This document shows positions 8,917 through 16,390 of a stretch of DNA of 64,000 nucleotides, one piece after another. Position numbers and translations under genes: made by a program. This stretch comes from Bifidobacterium eulemuris (lineage in GTDB: Bacteria; Actinomycetota; Actinomycetes; Actinomycetales; Bifidobacteriaceae): the NCBI RefSeq assembly GCF_014898155.1, contig NZ_CP062938.1, forward strand, positions 992,001 through 1,056,000, written 5' to 3'. The stretch's first letter is position 1. Each line of letters starts with the position of its first letter. The notes beneath the pieces were generated by a model. That model saw only the letters and a list, made by a program, of their open reading frames with translations, had not been told where the DNA came from and ran no database searches.

Positions 8917-10242
8917 TCAGAACAGCAGCAGGCCGGCGAGTCCCATGATCGGGAAGGTGCACAGCCAGTAGACCGGCACGCCGTTCTTGAGGAAGGTCTT
9001 CGGTTCGAGCTCGTTGTAGTTGACGGCCCACATGTTCCAGGACTGGGTGACGCAGGCGGAGATGCAGGTCATCGAGGGGACCACGAGCATCGCGAAGAGG
9101 AACCAGGCGTTGAAGATGCCCATGCCCATGAGGATGCCGATCACCGCGGAGCCCGCGCCGTAGAGTTCCAGAGGACCGCGGAACAGGGCCAGCGGGGCGA
9201 GGATGCACACGGCGAGCGCGAGGATGAACTCGTTGTTGGGCACGATGGAGGTCAGGGCCGGGCCGAAGTCGGCCATGACGGTGACGGCGGTCTGCTGGAA
9301 GAAGCGCAGCACGAGAAGCATGATGATCAGGCTGCCGATGTCGCCGATGGCGGTTTTGGCGGTGGAGTTGAGGATGTTCACGAAGCCCTTGTAGGTCTTC
9401 ATATGGCCGGTGCCGAGGAAGGCGATGATGGAGGCGAGGAACAGCGCGGGCACGGAATCCCACTGGAAGAGGATGCTCAGCGCGACGGGCACGACGGGCA
9501 GCACGTAGGTCCACACCGGAACGTCGGGGATGTCGGTGGGGCGGTCGGCGGGGTCGCCCACCTCGTACGGGGTGCCGTTCTTGATGGCCTTGGCGTTGAG
9601 CAGGATGAAGATGATGACGGCGGTCATCTGCACGATCATGGCGGGGATGCCGAAGCTCAGGTAGTGGTTGCCCCACTCGATGACCTGGCCGTCCGGGGAT
9701 TCGTAGCCCTGGTAGAAGGCGGCGAACTGCACGAACATCACGTTGTTGATCCACATGGCCGCGCCGATGGAGAGGGTGAACACGGGCACGGAGACGCGCT
9801 TGGGGACGCCGAGGCGGCCGAGGATCGGGAAGAGGATCACGCCGATGGCGATGGCGGAGCCGACGCCGTAGGCGCTGGTGAAGATCAGGCAGGTGACGAG
9901 GGCCACGGCGATGGTGGCGAGCAGCGGGCTCTTCTCGCCGACCTTGGCGGTGCGGTAGGAGATGGAGGCGGCGATGCCCGTGTCCACGAGCACGCGGCCG
10001 AACCAGGCGCCGCAGATGATCTGGATGATGGTCGGGCCGTAGGTCAGGGCGGGTTGGGCGAAGGTCTCCTCGATCACGTCGAAGGGTTCGCCCACGCCGA
10101 ACGGCACGCCCAGGAAGTAGATCAGCGTCCAGACGATGGTCAGGATGAAGAATCCGACGGTGAGGTTGCCGCCGCGCATCGCGTAGATCACGAAGCAGGC
10201 GAAGGAAGCAATGAGCAGGATGCCCATGATCCACATAATCAT
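8917..10242 (-). CDS. Polytopic permease (GntP/ion-transporter superfamily type)
   Basis: 441-residue integral membrane protein with about 12 hydrophobic segments. There is an odd cytosolic/central loop (GTPYEVGDPADRPTDIPD, about residues 228-246) between two halves, as in GntP and related anion:cation symporters. Notable segments are TYGPTIIQIICGAWFGRVLV and FRGPLELYGAGSAVIGI. AAGGAGGAGCGAGAAC precedes the ATG. It is the first gene of the operon with epimerase, kinase and hexulose enzymes, so it most likely imports the sugar or sugar acid they consume. I could not place it in a named family with certainty. Confidence 0.75.
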   Translation of the reverse strand: MIMWIMGILLIASFACFVIYAMRGGNLTVGFFILTIVWTLIYFLGVPFGVGEPFDVIEETFAQPALTYGPTIIQIICGAWFGRVLVDTGIAASISYRTAKVGEKSPLLATIAVALVTCLIFTSAYGVGSAIAIGVILFPILGRLGVPKRVSVPVFTLSIGAAMWINNVMFVQFAAFYQGYESPDGQVIEWGNHYLSFGIPAMIVQMTAVIIFILLNAKAIKNGTPYEVGDPADRPTDIPDVPVWTYVLPVVPVALSILFQWDSVPALFLASIIAFLGTGHMKTYKGFVNILNSTAKTAIGDIGSLIIMLLVLRFFQQTAVTVMADFGPALTSIVPNNEFILALAVCILAPLALFRGPLELYGAGSAVIGILMGMGIFNAWFLFAMLVVPSMTCISACVTQSWNMWAVNYNELEPKTFLKNGVPVYWLCTFPIMGLAGLLLF

Positions 10243-10285
10243 GTTCTCGCTCCTCCTTGAGCAGGTGGTGACTCTATTTTCCAGT

Positions 10286-10299
10286 GCCGACCGGTCGGC
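10286..10299. promoter_or_regulatory. Palindromic operator candidate 1 (sugar operon)
   Basis: Perfect 14-bp palindrome GCCGACCGGTCGGC, 44 bp upstream of the permease start. A central CG flanked by a dyad is typical of LacI-family operators. It is followed by two direct copies of GTGTTGACCG (10302-10311 and 10315-10324), which could be part of the promoter or additional half-sites. Confidence 0.6.
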
Positions 10300-10329
10300 T
10301 TGTGTTGACCGTTCGTGTTGACCGATTTA

Positions 10330-10356
10330 GTTTATCGGTTTCGTAAACCGATAAAC
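10330..10356. promoter_or_regulatory. Palindromic operator candidate 2 (sugar operon)
   Basis: 27-bp dyad: GTTTATCGGTTT and AAACCGATAAAC, perfect 12-bp arms around CGT. It lies 88 bp upstream of the permease start, between the operon and the LacI gene. The AAACCG/CGGTTT half-sites resemble LacI-family (KdgR-like) recognition sequences. Together with the palindrome at 10286 it probably allows looping repression. Confidence 0.7.
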
Positions 10357-10466
10357 AAAGGATACATCGAAGCGGAAAATATGGAATTCACGGCGTGTCG
10401 CCAACAACGGCAACAGAAGAAATCATTCGCCTCTCACCACCCCAAACGGAAACGAAACCATTCCTC

Positions 10467-10573
10467 CGTCATTCTGAGCGGAGCCCGAAGGGCGGAGTCG
10501 AAGAATCTCCCGACCCATTGGCCACACCACGAATGGGATCCTTGCGCCTAGCTACGCTCCGCTCAGGATGACG
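10467..10573. repeat. Dispersed intergenic repeat, copy 1 (two arms)
   Basis: Begins CGTCATTCTGAGCGGAG and ends with the inverted counterpart CTCCGCTCAGGATGACG, giving a roughly 107-bp hairpin-capable element with internal GAGTCGAAGAATC. It lies between the sugar operon promoter and the 3' end of the LacI gene. Same family as the copies at 25338, 25506, 33033, 37903, 43965 and 53817. Confidence 0.8.
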
Positions 10574-10630
10574 AAGAAAAGAAAACCCGCCTGGGCTAGA
10601 GAAAGAGTCCGCCGCGACGCAGGCGAAGGC

Positions 10631-11791
10631 CTACAGCCTGGTGGAGGCGTGGATATGAAGTTGCGCGGGCACTTCACATAGGAGATGGCCGTCGTTCCGC
10701 GCGGCCACGACGACGCCGTCCACGGCGATCGCTTCGGCGACGGAAGCCTCGTCATCGCCGCCGTCATAGGTTCGCGCCAGCAACGCCTTGGCAACGGTCC
10801 GACCCATCAGCACCGGCTGCTGGTCGAGACAGGTGATGCCCTCGCCGCTGTAACGGGCCCATCGCTCGTCGGCGAAGGCGCACACACCGACATGCCCCCG
10901 CTCGCCATCGAGCTCGGACATCGCCTCCATCACATCGCGCATGCTCTCCTCGTTGTTGGCGAACAGGCAGACGCGCCCGACCCCGCGCTCCCCCACCACG
11001 GCGGCCAGACGCGCGCGCAGGTCGTCGACCCCGCCGTCGTACACCAGCACCTCGCCGCTCAGCGCACCTTCGTCCAGCGAGACATCACCCGACGTGCCAT
11101 CGCCCAGCACACCATCCGCAGACGCACCACCACCCGACGTGCCACGCCCGGCCAGATAGCGCTCCACCGCCTCGCGACGGATGGAACGGGTGCTGACGCC
11201 CCGGTCGGAACGGGTCACGAACACCACATGGGAGAAGCCCTGCGCGGCCACATGGTCGAGCATCTCGACCGTGGCCTCATGGTTGTTGGTCGCCACGCAA
11301 TCGCATACCAGCGGCCGCACGAAACGGTCGAGCATCACCATCGGCTTGGGTTCGCCGCCGGTGCAGTAGGCCGTGAGGTACGCGTCGTTGCCACCCACCG
11401 TGTTCACGATCAGCCCGTCCACCTGCGCGTCGAGCAGCGCCTCGATATTCGCGCGTTCAATCGCCGGGTCGTTGTTCGAATCGCTGACCAGCAGCTGGAT
11501 GTCGCGCGCGCGCAGCTCCTGCTGGATGCCCTTGAGCATCTGCGAGCTGAACGGATTGCCGATGTCGGCGATCGTCACGCCCACCATATTGCTCACGGTG
11601 GATTTCAGCCCCTGCGCCATCCGGTTCGGCCGATAGCCAAGCTCCTTGATGGCCGCCTCGATCCTGGCTTTCGTCTCGTCGGACATATACCCGTACTCGC
11701 CATGCAGATAGCGCGAGATCGTGGTTTTCGACACTCCGACCGCGGCCGCCACATCCCCCATGCTCGGCTTGCGTCCAGAGTCTCGTTTCAT
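10631..11791 (-). CDS. LacI-family regulator, probable repressor of the hexulose sugar operon
   Basis: 386-residue LacI-type regulator. The helix-turn-helix is MGDVAAAVGVSKTTISRYLH, followed by the hinge YRPNRMAQGLKS and a periplasmic-binding-like effector domain starting at VGVTIADIGNPFSSQM. The KdgR-like N-terminus fits a keto-sugar effector. An unusual Gly/Ser/Asp-rich insertion (roughly residues 210-240, with GTSGGG and GDGTSGD repeats) interrupts the effector domain. Its ATG overlaps the TetR stop by 4 nt, so it is translationally coupled to a different class of regulator. The palindromes at 10286 and 10330 are its likely operators. Confidence 0.87.
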   Translation of the reverse strand: MKRDSGRKPSMGDVAAAVGVSKTTISRYLHGEYGYMSDETKARIEAAIKELGYRPNRMAQGLKSTVSNMVGVTIADIGNPFSSQMLKGIQQELRARDIQLLVSDSNNDPAIERANIEALLDAQVDGLIVNTVGGNDAYLTAYCTGGEPKPMVMLDRFVRPLVCDCVATNNHEATVEMLDHVAAQGFSHVVFVTRSDRGVSTRSIRREAVERYLAGRGTSGGGASADGVLGDGTSGDVSLDEGALSGEVLVYDGGVDDLRARLAAVVGERGVGRVCLFANNEESMRDVMEAMSELDGERGHVGVCAFADERWARYSGEGITCLDQQPVLMGRTVAKALLARTYDGGDDEASVAEAIAVDGVVVAARNDGHLLCEVPAQLHIHASTRL

Positions 11792-12459
11792 TGCGTCGCT
11801 CCCCCTGCCTGCGATGTCGGTTCGTCGGTGTGTTCAATGTGTTCGATTCCCATGATAGACGCGTCGCCGTCGCCATCCGGTTTCATCGTGGTGACGAAGC
11901 GATGCACCTTCATCAGCGCGCCGGCCACCTGATGGGCGGAGATGGGCCGGTTGTTCTGCACCCACCACACGATCAGCCCCGCCGCAGAAGACGCGATGAG
12001 CTGCGCCATGAACTCCGTCTCCAATGGGGACGCCTGCAATTGGTCGGTGGCCGGCATCTCGCGCATCAGCGTCATGATCATCGGTTTGAGCCGCCTTTGC
12101 AGCAGGTCGCCGCCGCCGTTCGACAGCAGCAGCGCGTAGGTGTCGAAACGCCGGTCCAGATGGGCGAACAGCCGCTCCAGCGTCTGCGACTGCCGCAATT
12201 CGTCGATCGGCACGTCGGGCCGGCCCATCTCCTCGGCCAGCTCCTCGAACAGCCCGTCCACGTAGGCGTTCATCCAATCGTATTTGTCCACGTAATGCAG
12301 GTAGAAGGTGGCGCGGTTGATGTCCGCGCGTTCGGCCACTTCGCCCACCGTGATGCGCTCGAACCCCTTCTGCCGCATCAACGAGAGGAACGCCTCGTCG
12401 ATCGCCTTGCGCGTGCGCCGCGCCCTGCGGTCGCGGGTTTCGCTTTTCGCCACGGTCAT
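11788..12459 (-). CDS. TetR-family regulator, divergent from ABC exporter
   Basis: 223-residue TetR-type repressor. The helix-turn-helix region is RRTRKAIDEAFLSLMRQKGF then ITVGEVAERADINRATFYLHY, the classic TetR pattern ending in a FYxHF-like motif. The C-terminal half is an all-helical ligand domain, with an acidic tail. GAAGGAGCGAGT precedes the ATG. It is divergent from the exporter genes beginning at 12647, and the direct/palindromic repeats at 12579-12609 are a likely operator. Co-transcription with the following LacI gene is implied by the 4-nt overlap. Confidence 0.88.
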   Translation of the reverse strand: MTVAKSETRDRRARRTRKAIDEAFLSLMRQKGFERITVGEVAERADINRATFYLHYVDKYDWMNAYVDGLFEELAEEMGRPDVPIDELRQSQTLERLFAHLDRRFDTYALLLSNGGGDLLQRRLKPMIMTLMREMPATDQLQASPLETEFMAQLIASSAAGLIVWWVQNNRPISAHQVAGALMKVHRFVTTMKPDGDGDASIMGIEHIEHTDEPTSQAGGATQ

Positions 12460-12578
12460 ACTCGCTCCTTCGTCGGTTTCTCGACAGTTTTCTTGCTATG
12501 TCGTTTAGTCCACAACTGACGCATGTTGCGTATTGCAGTCCTCATGCCTTCATTTGTACTCTCGTTCATCGACAAGTG

Positions 12579-12609
12579 TTGATTATCAATCTTACGTCGA
12601 TTATCAATC
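12579..12609. promoter_or_regulatory. Candidate TetR operator
   Basis: The 11-bp sequence GATTATCAATC occurs twice (12581-12591 and 12599-12609) with a 7-bp spacer. Each copy sits inside a small dyad (TTGATTATCAA, TCGATTATCAA). The pair lies 38 bp before the exporter start and within the TetR-exporter divergent region, so it could control both directions. Confidence 0.6.
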
Positions 12610-12646
12610 AATCGTCGTCAACTAGACAAAAGGAGGCAAGCGTTTC

Positions 12647-13588
12647 GTGGACATCATCGAAGTGAGTCATCTCACCAAGGACTACGGGTTCAACCGTGGC
12701 GTGTTCGACGTCTCGTTCGCCGTCGAACAGGGCGAGGTGTTCGGATTCCTCGGCCCCAACGGCGCGGGCAAAACCACCACCATCCGGCATATCATGGGCT
12801 TCTCGAAACCGCAGGAGGGCACCATCCGGGTGCAGGGACGAGACAGCTGGCGCGAGGCGGCGACCATCAAACGTTCGCTCGGCTATCTGCCGGGCGAGCT
12901 GGAGTTCCCCTCGGGCATGACCGGCACGCAGTTCATCGACTATATGGCCGAGTTGCGCCATGTGCCCGACCGCGCGCGCACCGACGAGCTCATCGAACGC
13001 TTCCGGGTGAACCCGAACGGCGAGATCGCACGCATGAGCCTGGGCCAGAAGCGCAAGCTCGCCATCGTCGCGGCCTTTATGCACGACCCGGACGTGCTGG
13101 TGCTCGACGAGCCCACCAGCGGACTCGACCCGATCATGCAGGAGCGGTTCATCGAATTCGTGGCCGACGAGAAGCGCCGGGGCAAAACCATCCTGCTCTC
13201 CAGCCACATCTTCTCCGAGGTCGACGCCACCTGCGACCGCATCGCCATCATCAAGGACGGCCATCTGGTCTCCACCGTGGTGGCCGACGAGCTGCGGCAC
13301 AACGACGAGAAGGTGTTCGAGGCGGAGTTCACCACCGACGAGGAATACGAGCGCTTCCTCGCCGAGACGACCCTCACCGTCGATTCCGCGCGCCCCGAAC
13401 GCCGGCAGGTGCGCGTGCGCTTCACCGATGACCGCGATCGCGAGTTCTTCGCCCAGATGGGCCGCCGCCAACTCGTGTTCCTCACCGAGGTCAAATTCAC
13501 ACTGGAGGACTATTTCATGGCGTTCTACGACCGTAAGAAATCCGTCGAGGAAGGAAAGGAGGGCATGGCTCATGGCCTCGTGCATTGA
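12647..13588 (+). CDS. ABC exporter ATP-binding protein 1
   Basis: 313-residue ATPase of the drug/bacteriocin exporter class. Walker A is GPNGAGKTT (about residue 38), the signature is MSLGQKRKLA (a variant of LSGGQ), and Walker B/D-loop is VLVLDEPTSGLDP, then the H-loop LLSSHIFSE. A C-terminal extension of about 90 residues is typical of ABC-2 exporters. GTG start with AAAAGGAGG 11 bp upstream. It overlaps the second ATPase gene by 17 nt, so the two probably form a heterodimer driving the permease at 14613. TetR control is inferred from the divergent gene. Confidence 0.92.
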   Translation: MDIIEVSHLTKDYGFNRGVFDVSFAVEQGEVFGFLGPNGAGKTTTIRHIMGFSKPQEGTIRVQGRDSWREAATIKRSLGYLPGELEFPSGMTGTQFIDYMAELRHVPDRARTDELIERFRVNPNGEIARMSLGQKRKLAIVAAFMHDPDVLVLDEPTSGLDPIMQERFIEFVADEKRRGKTILLSSHIFSEVDATCDRIAIIKDGHLVSTVVADELRHNDEKVFEAEFTTDEEYERFLAETTLTVDSARPERRQVRVRFTDDRDREFFAQMGRRQLVFLTEVKFTLEDYFMAFYDRKKSVEEGKEGMAHGLVH

Positions 13589-14573
13589 GATCCGAAACCT
13601 CACCCACGACTACGGCGCGGGCCGCGGCGTCTTCGACGTGTCGCTGGACGTGCAAGACGGCGAATGCTTCGGCTTCGCCGGCATCAACGGCGCGGGCAAA
13701 ACCACCACCATCCGCCATCTCATGGGCTTTTTGAAGCCCGACTCCGGCACGACGGCCATCCGCGGACGCGACTGCTGGCGCGACGCATGCGAGATCAAAC
13801 GGTCGGTCGGCTACGTTCCCGGCGAGATCGCCTTCCCCGCCGTGGGCACCGGCAACGACTTCCTCGATCTGCAGATGGAGCGCGCCCGCACGCACGACCG
13901 TGCCTACCGCGACTACGTGTGTGACGCCCTGCAGCTCGACCCCACGGCCGGACTCAAGGCGATGAGCAAAGGCATGAAGCAGAAAACCGCGCTGGCCGCC
14001 GCGTTCATGGCCAAGCCGGATATCCTCATCATGGACGAGCCCACCACCGGACTCGACCCGCTGATGCGCGACCGCTTCCTCGAACTGCTCGACGAGCGGC
14101 TCAAGGCGGGCTGCACGGTGTTCATGTCCAGCCATATCTTCGGCGAGATGGAACGCAGCTGCGACCGCGTGGCGCTGATCAAGGACGGCCATATCGCCGA
14201 CGTGAAGGACGTCAACGAAATCCGCCACAACCACCACAAGGAGTTCCGCGTCGAATTCGCCACGCGCGAGGAATACGAAAGGGCCCGCGCCCTTGGATTC
14301 GAGCTGGCCGAGGATCGCCCCGAACGGCTGCAGATCACCTTCGGCGTCGACGACGGCGACATCGCCCTGCTGCTGAATGCGCTGATGGAGTTCGACGTGC
14401 TCTGGTTCAAGGAGATCAAGCATTCGCTGGAGGAATACGTCCTCACCGTGTTCGAGGCCGAGGAGGCCAGCAAGACCGACGACACCGACATGACCGGCAC
14501 GACCGGCACGACCGGCACGACCGGCACGACTGATACGGCCGACATGACCGGCACGACCGACACGCTCCGGTAA
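13572..14573 (+). CDS. ABC exporter ATP-binding protein 2
   Basis: 333-residue ATPase paralogous to its neighbour: Walker A GINGAGKTT, degenerate signature AMSKGMKQKTALAAAF, and Walker B ILIMDEPTTGLDP. The start at 13572 follows GGAGGGCATGGCTC; an earlier in-frame start would add a non-conserved leader inside the first ATPase. The C-terminus is a low-complexity tail of Thr/Gly repeats (TGTTGTTGTTGTT) encoded by a 9-bp tandem repeat, absent from the first ATPase. It overlaps the upstream gene and lies 39 bp before the permease. Confidence 0.9.
   Translation: MASCIEIRNLTHDYGAGRGVFDVSLDVQDGECFGFAGINGAGKTTTIRHLMGFLKPDSGTTAIRGRDCWRDACEIKRSVGYVPGEIAFPAVGTGNDFLDLQMERARTHDRAYRDYVCDALQLDPTAGLKAMSKGMKQKTALAAAFMAKPDILIMDEPTTGLDPLMRDRFLELLDERLKAGCTVFMSSHIFGEMERSCDRVALIKDGHIADVKDVNEIRHNHHKEFRVEFATREEYERARALGFELAEDRPERLQITFGVDDGDIALLLNALMEFDVLWFKEIKHSLEEYVLTVFEAEEASKTDDTDMTGTTGTTGTTGTTDTADMTGTTDTLR
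14493..14564 (+). repeat. 9-bp tandem repeat encoding TGT tail
   Basis: Eight 9-bp units based on ACCGGCACG, the first four identical (14493-14528) and the rest degenerate, at the 3' end of the second exporter ATPase. In-frame length changes would vary the acidic/Thr-rich tail without disrupting the gene. Confidence 0.85.
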
Positions 14574-14612
14574 CCCATCTTCCACCCATAGTTCAAGGAG
14601 ACCAATCCCATC

Positions 14613-16172
14613 ATGATCAACAAGTCGATCCTCAAACAATGCCTGAAAAGCAACGGCAAGATGTGGGCGGTATTCACCGCCGCGGCCGTGGCGTTCCTGG
14701 CGCTGATCATCTGCACCTTCGACCCGACCGCGTTCTCGGCCATCGCCAGCGCCGCCGAGGGCACCGCGCTGTCCGGCGTGACCGAGAACCTCGGATCGCT
14801 GCTCGGCACGCTGGAGACGTACTATTCGATGGTCGCCGTGCTGCTCGGCCTCGTGTTCGTCTACCTCACCTCCAACAGCCTGGTCGTGGAGGAGGTGGAC
14901 TCCGGCTCGATGGCCTACACGCTGTCCACGCCGATCCGCCGCAGCAGCGTGGTCATCACCAAAATGACGTATCTCATCGTCTCGCTCGCGCTGATGATGG
15001 GCGTGATCGCCGGTTCGGGTTACGCCATCACGGAGCTGCGTTGGGGCGCCGTGTCCGACACCGCAATCACTGACGACGTGTCCGTGGCCGCCAAATCCAT
15101 GAACAAGGATGCGGATTACGTGCGCACGCATCTGTACGTCATCAAGGACGACGCCGAGGCGCTGTCGGTGGGTGCCGACGCGCGCGACCTGGACGAGGAC
15201 TCCTATCTGGCGTACCTCGATATGAAGATGGACGACAACGCCTATAAGGCCGCCGCCAAGGAGCTCACCAAGAACCGCTTCGACCAGTACGAGGACGTGA
15301 CCGGCGACGACCGCCCGGACAACGACGAGATCGAGATCACCAAGGAGGAACTGGAGGCCGATCCCTCGCTGATGCTCGATGACGACGACGCGTTGAAGGC
15401 GGGCGCGGAGCCGAAGGGCATGACGCTGATCGAATACCGCGACTACATCCAGCAGATCGTCGACGAGCAGAACGCGTCCGAAGGCGAGACGGCCGACGCC
15501 GAAGCCACGGCCGGCAGCACCGCCGAAGCCGATTCCTCCACGTCCGATGATGGGACCGTCGCCGCGACCGACGCCGAAGCCGCGGCCCTCGCCGACGCGA
15601 CGACGCTCACCCTGACCGACCCGTCCGACATCATGCAGGTGGCGATGATGGCCTCCGCGGAGGCGCTCGACACCGACACCGCCACCCTCAGCGACAATCT
15701 GATCCTGATGAAGGAGCAGAAGGCCCTGGATGCGGCCAGCGCCGCGACCGGCGTGCCCGCCGAACAGCTCACCGAACTCGTCAACCAGTCGATGGCCAGC
15801 GCCGCCTTGTCCGAGGACAACGGCATCAGCTTCGACAACGAGGCCTACGCCTGGCTGAACTTCGGTTGTTTCCTGCTGTTGCTGGCGATCTCGGCCATCG
15901 GCTTCTTCGCCAGCTGCGTGTTCAACCGTTCGAAGACGGCGATGGCGTTGGGCGGCGGCCTGCCGTTCGCCTTCTTCCTGATCGAGGTGATCACGCAGAT
16001 GGGTGAGTCGCTGGAGAACCTCAAGTACTTCACGATCAACACCCTGTTCGATACGGAGAAAATCGTGGCGATGGACAACTTCGCTCCGGGACTGTGCGCG
16101 CTGGCTGGCATCGCCGTGACGCTGTACGCCGCCGGCTGCGCGATCTTCTGCAAGAAGGATCTGCCGCTGTGA
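14613..16172 (+). CDS. ABC exporter permease with large acidic extracytoplasmic domain
   Basis: 519-residue ABC-2-type permease. Hydrophobic segments lie near residues 17-36, 66-90 (LLGLVFVYLTSNSLVVEE) and 115-137, with three or four more after residue 415. Between them is a roughly 270-residue hydrophilic, Asp/Glu/Ala-rich region (about 140-410) expected to lie outside the membrane. The early motif SGSMAYTLSTPIRRSSVVITK is characteristic of exporter permeases that act with two ATPases. AAGGAGACC precedes the ATG. The substrate is unknown; antibiotic or peptide export and immunity are plausible given TetR control. Confidence 0.85.
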   Translation: MINKSILKQCLKSNGKMWAVFTAAAVAFLALIICTFDPTAFSAIASAAEGTALSGVTENLGSLLGTLETYYSMVAVLLGLVFVYLTSNSLVVEEVDSGSMAYTLSTPIRRSSVVITKMTYLIVSLALMMGVIAGSGYAITELRWGAVSDTAITDDVSVAAKSMNKDADYVRTHLYVIKDDAEALSVGADARDLDEDSYLAYLDMKMDDNAYKAAAKELTKNRFDQYEDVTGDDRPDNDEIEITKEELEADPSLMLDDDDALKAGAEPKGMTLIEYRDYIQQIVDEQNASEGETADAEATAGSTAEADSSTSDDGTVAATDAEAAALADATTLTLTDPSDIMQVAMMASAEALDTDTATLSDNLILMKEQKALDAASAATGVPAEQLTELVNQSMASAALSEDNGISFDNEAYAWLNFGCFLLLLAISAIGFFASCVFNRSKTAMALGGGLPFAFFLIEVITQMGESLENLKYFTINTLFDTEKIVAMDNFAPGLCALAGIAVTLYAAGCAIFCKKDLPL

Positions 16173-16175
16173 TGC

Positions 16176-16206
16176 CACAGTGATGTCACAGTGATGTCAC
16201 AGTGAT
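16176..16206 (+). repeat. 11-bp tandem repeat after exporter permease
   Basis: CACAGTGATGT occurs twice perfectly plus a 9-nt partial copy immediately after the permease stop codon. No function is evident. Confidence 0.6.
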
Positions 16207-16343
16207 ACCGCTGTGATTCCACTGACCCTTACCGTGATTCCGTCACCGCGCTCCCCCACGCACAGCGGAATCACAGTGCCTCACGAGGGCACGGCCGCGC
16301 CGCCCCGACCGGCGACCGCGAAGCCACCCTCCGCAACCGCATA

Positions 16344-16376
16344 TGCCGCCCGCCGATTCCCTGTCGGCGGGCGGCA
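16344..16376. terminator. Bidirectional terminator between exporter and transsulfuration genes
   Basis: Perfect 12-bp stem TGCCGCCCGCCG/CGGCGGGCGGCA with a 9-nt loop, flanked by AT-rich ATAT and TTCATAT, between convergent genes ending at 16172 and 16391. Confidence 0.75.
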
Positions 16377-16390
16377 TTCATATGCGCGCC

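Noticed and set aside
7474..10260. Very long open frame on the plus strand opposite the sugar operon (about 928 codons)
   Set aside because: It is the antisense shadow of the permease, epimerase and kinase genes. The peptide is His/Gly/Asp-rich with no domain, and the minus-strand genes have ribosome sites and conserved motifs.
13515..16178. Long minus-strand open frame opposite the ABC exporter (about 887 codons)
   Set aside because: Low-complexity antisense reading of high-GC coding DNA; the plus-strand genes carry Walker motifs and membrane helices.
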